DNA from: Cardiobacteriales bacterium | GTDB lineage: Bacteria; Pseudomonadota; Gammaproteobacteria; Cardiobacteriales; Wohlfahrtiimonadaceae | DNA length: 7,105 nt | Direction of reading: 5' to 3' | NCBI GenBank assembly: GCA_030150565.1 | Contig: JASLFR010000014.1 | Location: 1-7,105, forward strand | Shown here: positions 5,179 through 7,105 of the stretch, in pieces | How positions within the stretch are numbered: the first letter of the stretch is position 1 | How the letters are laid out: every line of letters begins with the position of its first letter | Translations under genes and position numbers: made by a program | Notes under the pieces: model-generated | Seen by the model: only the letters and a program-made list of their open reading frames with translations | What the model was told of the DNA's origin: nothing | The model's database searches: none

Positions 5179-7105
5179 CTAGAAATCGTATTCAAAGCCA
5201 TCATCCTCAAAATCGAAGAAGTCAAAACATTCACCTTGTACGGTGGGTTGATAACCTTTAACAAAGGGCATATTTACAACCCTAGTGTTTGAGCAACTAT
5301 ATTGAGGAGGTAAGAGCCCCGTACTTGTATCGACATTGGTATAAACAATATCATCAGGGCGCTCATTACTAATGCTTTCGAGCGGAAGATTTTTCATGGC
5401 ACGCCCCCAAATACGGAGCGCACCGGTTGATCCAGTTAAACGGGTAGGCTTGTTATCATCACGCCCTACCCATGCGGTAGCGGTAAAGTTTCCTGTAAAT
5501 CCAGCAAACCAGCTATCGCGGTAATCATTTGTTGTTCCTGTTTTTGCACCCATTTTTACCTTAATATCATTGCGTACACGTCCAGCTGTACCATTTGTAA
5601 CGACTGTCTGCATTGCGCGAGTGATAAGGTAATTGGGGCCTGAGTAGACGGCTTGTACAGGAGCAACCTCATTTCGAACGAGAATCTCACCATCGAGGGT
5701 GGTAACTTCTCGGATTGCACGGAGAGGGATCGCATAACCACCATTGGCGATAGTAGAGTAAGCTTGGTTCACCTCAAATGGGGACATATCAATCGCCCCA
5801 AGTAGTGCGGCGGGAACTGCTTTGAAATCATTCTCTTGACGGCTTACTCCTAAACGGTAGAGCGTCTCTACAATATTCTCAAGACCAACCGCTAACCCGA
5901 GACGAACAGTAGGAATGTTGTACGATTTTGCAAGAGCGGTCTCAAGGGTAACCCAGCCGTGTAGACGGCGATCGAAGTTGTTAGGCGCCCAGCGAGTGCC
6001 ACCGATATACATCTCAAAAGGTGTCTCATCATCGAGAGGCGTACTAAGCGAGAAGCGGTGAGGCTCCTCTAAAGCTCGAAGATAGATAAAAGGCTTAATT
6101 AATGAACCGATCGGACGTTTAGCGGTGAGTGCCCGATTGAATCCTGCTTGTGTTGTGTCACGATCCCCAACGAGCGCAACCACTTCACCAGTCTCATTTT
6201 TAGAGATAACAAGTGCTGCTTGTAGCGCATCTTTTGGTTGATTGCGGAAACGTTCTAGTTCAGGGAGGAGATCGATCACCGCCTTCTCAGCATGACGCTG
6301 ATAGATAGGGTCGAGAGAGGTGAAGATCTTTAATCCTCCCGATGTTAAATCATCGTAACTGTAGAGCTCTTGCAACTGCTTATGGACAAGGTTTACAAAG
6401 CTTGGATATTTTGTTTTTCCTGAGGGGGCTTTCTCCAAAATAGAGAGGGGCTCCGCTTTTACAATCTCCGCCTCTTCAGCTGAAATGAGGTTTTGTAGTG
6501 CTAAAACATCGATCACTAAATTACGACGTTTAAGTGCAACTTCAGGGTTGCGTCTAGGGTTGTAGCTTGAAGGGCTTGGAATTACACCAACAAGAGTAGC
6601 GATTTCACCTAAAGAGAGTTCGTTAACCTGCTTTCCAAAAAAGAATTCGCTCGCTAATCCAAATCCGTGAATGGCACGATCTCCATCCTGCCCAAGATAG
6701 ATTTCATTGATATACGCTTCTAAAATATCATCTTTACTAAAACGCCAATCTACAACTAATGCGTAGAACATCTCCTGAATCTTACGCTCTAAGCTCTTTG
6801 CACTGGTTAGGAAGTAGTTCTTTATCAGCTGCTGCGTGAGCGTTGAGCCCCCTTGAACCGTTTTACCCGCCTGCATATTGGCAACCATCGCACGAAGAAT
6901 CGCTTTTGGATTTACTCCAATATGTTGATAGAACTGACGATCCTCCATCGCAAGGAGTGCGTCTATTAAGATGGGCGGAATCTCCTCCCGCTTAAGCAGT
7001 ATTCTATCCTCATTGTGGGTGGGGTAGATTGAGGCGATTAACATCGGCTCAAGACGAATATGGGTAATCTTTTCAGAGGATTCTTGACTCTCAACAGCGC
7101 TAATT
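5179..7105 (-). CDS. mrcB: Penicillin-binding protein 1b, bifunctional glycosyltransferase/transpeptidase (N-terminus outside window)
   Basis: PBP1b polymerises lipid II into glycan strands and cross-links them in the periplasm, anchored in the inner membrane. The frame is open to the right edge: the ATG at 7044 is internal, since the preceding residues (IRLEP before MLIASIYPTHNEDR) continue the match to E. coli PBP1b. Numbering from that Met, the GT51 domain has catalytic E34 in MEDRQFY, QGGSTLTQQL at 64-73, E91 as the second glutamate, and YINEIYLGQ at 111-119. The transpeptidase has the active serine S314 in SLIK, SYN at 374-376 and KTGT at 501-504. C584 and C606 match the C-terminal cysteine pair of E. 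coli PBP1b. The cytoplasmic tail, membrane helix and UB2H domain lie beyond the window. The end is an acidic-aromatic tail (607-621). PBP1a is less likely because of the RLEP/STLTQQL context and the LpoP neighbour. Confidence 0.96.
   Translation of the reverse strand, partial: ISAVESQESSEKITHIRLEPMLIASIYPTHNEDRILLKREEIPPILIDALLAMEDRQFYQHIGVNPKAILRAMVANMQAGKTVQGGSTLTQQLIKNYFLTSAKSLERKIQEMFYALVVDWRFSKDDILEAYINEIYLGQDGDRAIHGFGLASEFFFGKQVNELSLGEIATLVGVIPSPSSYNPRRNPEVALKRRNLVIDVLALQNLISAEEAEIVKAEPLSILEKAPSGKTKYPSFVNLVHKQLQELYSYDDLTSGGLKIFTSLDPIYQRHAEKAVIDLLPELERFRNQPKDALQAALVISKNETGEVVALVGDRDTTQAGFNRALTAKRPIGSLIKPFIYLRALEEPHRFSLSTPLDDETPFEMYIGGTRWAPNNFDRRLHGWVTLETALAKSYNIPTVRLGLAVGLENIVETLYRLGVSRQENDFKAVPAALLGAIDMSPFEVNQAYSTIANGGYAIPLRAIREVTTLDGEILVRNEVAPVQAVYSGPNYLITRAMQTVVTNGTAGRVRNDIKVKMGAKTGTTNDYRDSWFAGFTGNFTATAWVGRDDNKPTRLTGSTGALRIWGRAMKNLPLESISNERPDDIVYTNVDTSTGLLPPQYSCSNTRVVNMPFVKGYQPTVQGECFDFFDFEDDGFEYDF

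Noticed and set aside
7042..7044. ATG as the start of mrcB
   Set aside because: The frame stays open to the window edge and the preceding residues match conserved PBP1b sequence, so this Met is internal.

Overview
The window looks like ordinary chromosomal core sequence from a gammaproteobacterium. XerC, RNase E and PBP1b all read as close relatives of the gammaproteobacterial proteins (the RNase E N-terminus is nearly identical to the E. coli one), and an LpoP-type lipoprotein beside mrcB is a gammaproteobacterial arrangement. Moderate G+C and the unusual neighbourhood of rne suggest a lineage away from the Enterobacterales. Cardiobacteriales-like bacteria (Ignatzschineria/Wohlfahrtiimonas type) are a guess that the sequence does not prove.

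Layout by position: (1) 1-519, plus strand, the C-terminal half of the tyrosine recombinase XerC, entering from outside the window. (2) 520-612, a convergent intergenic region with a strong 11-bp terminator hairpin and two further inverted repeats. (3) 613-1194, minus strand, a three-cysteine AhpC-type peroxiredoxin. (4) 1195-1350, its promoter and leader, with a UUCG-capped hairpin. (5) 1351-4053, minus strand, full-length RNase E of 900 residues with a conserved catalytic half and a long low-complexity C-terminal half. (6) 4054-4274, the rne leader and the terminator of the gene upstream. (7) 4275-5111, minus strand, a lipoprotein with a proline-rich linker and C-terminal TPRs, probably LpoP, starting at GTG. 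(8) 5179-7105, minus strand, PBP1b (mrcB) lacking its N-terminus, which lies beyond the right edge.

Functionally, mrcB and lpoP form a short co-directional unit: a bifunctional peptidoglycan synthase and its likely outer-membrane activator. A terminator separates them from rne, which seems to be transcribed from its own leader. ahpC has a recognisable sigma70-type promoter and its own strong terminator, so it is probably a single-gene unit for peroxide detoxification, with possible read-through from rne. XerC acts in chromosome dimer resolution and is unrelated to the others.

I found no mobile element, CRISPR array, tRNA, rRNA or clearly new gene system. The points worth a second look are RNA-level structures (the ahpC leader and 3' UTR, the rne start hairpin), the RNase E disordered tail, and the LpoP/PBP1b pair with an acidic-aromatic PBP1b tail.
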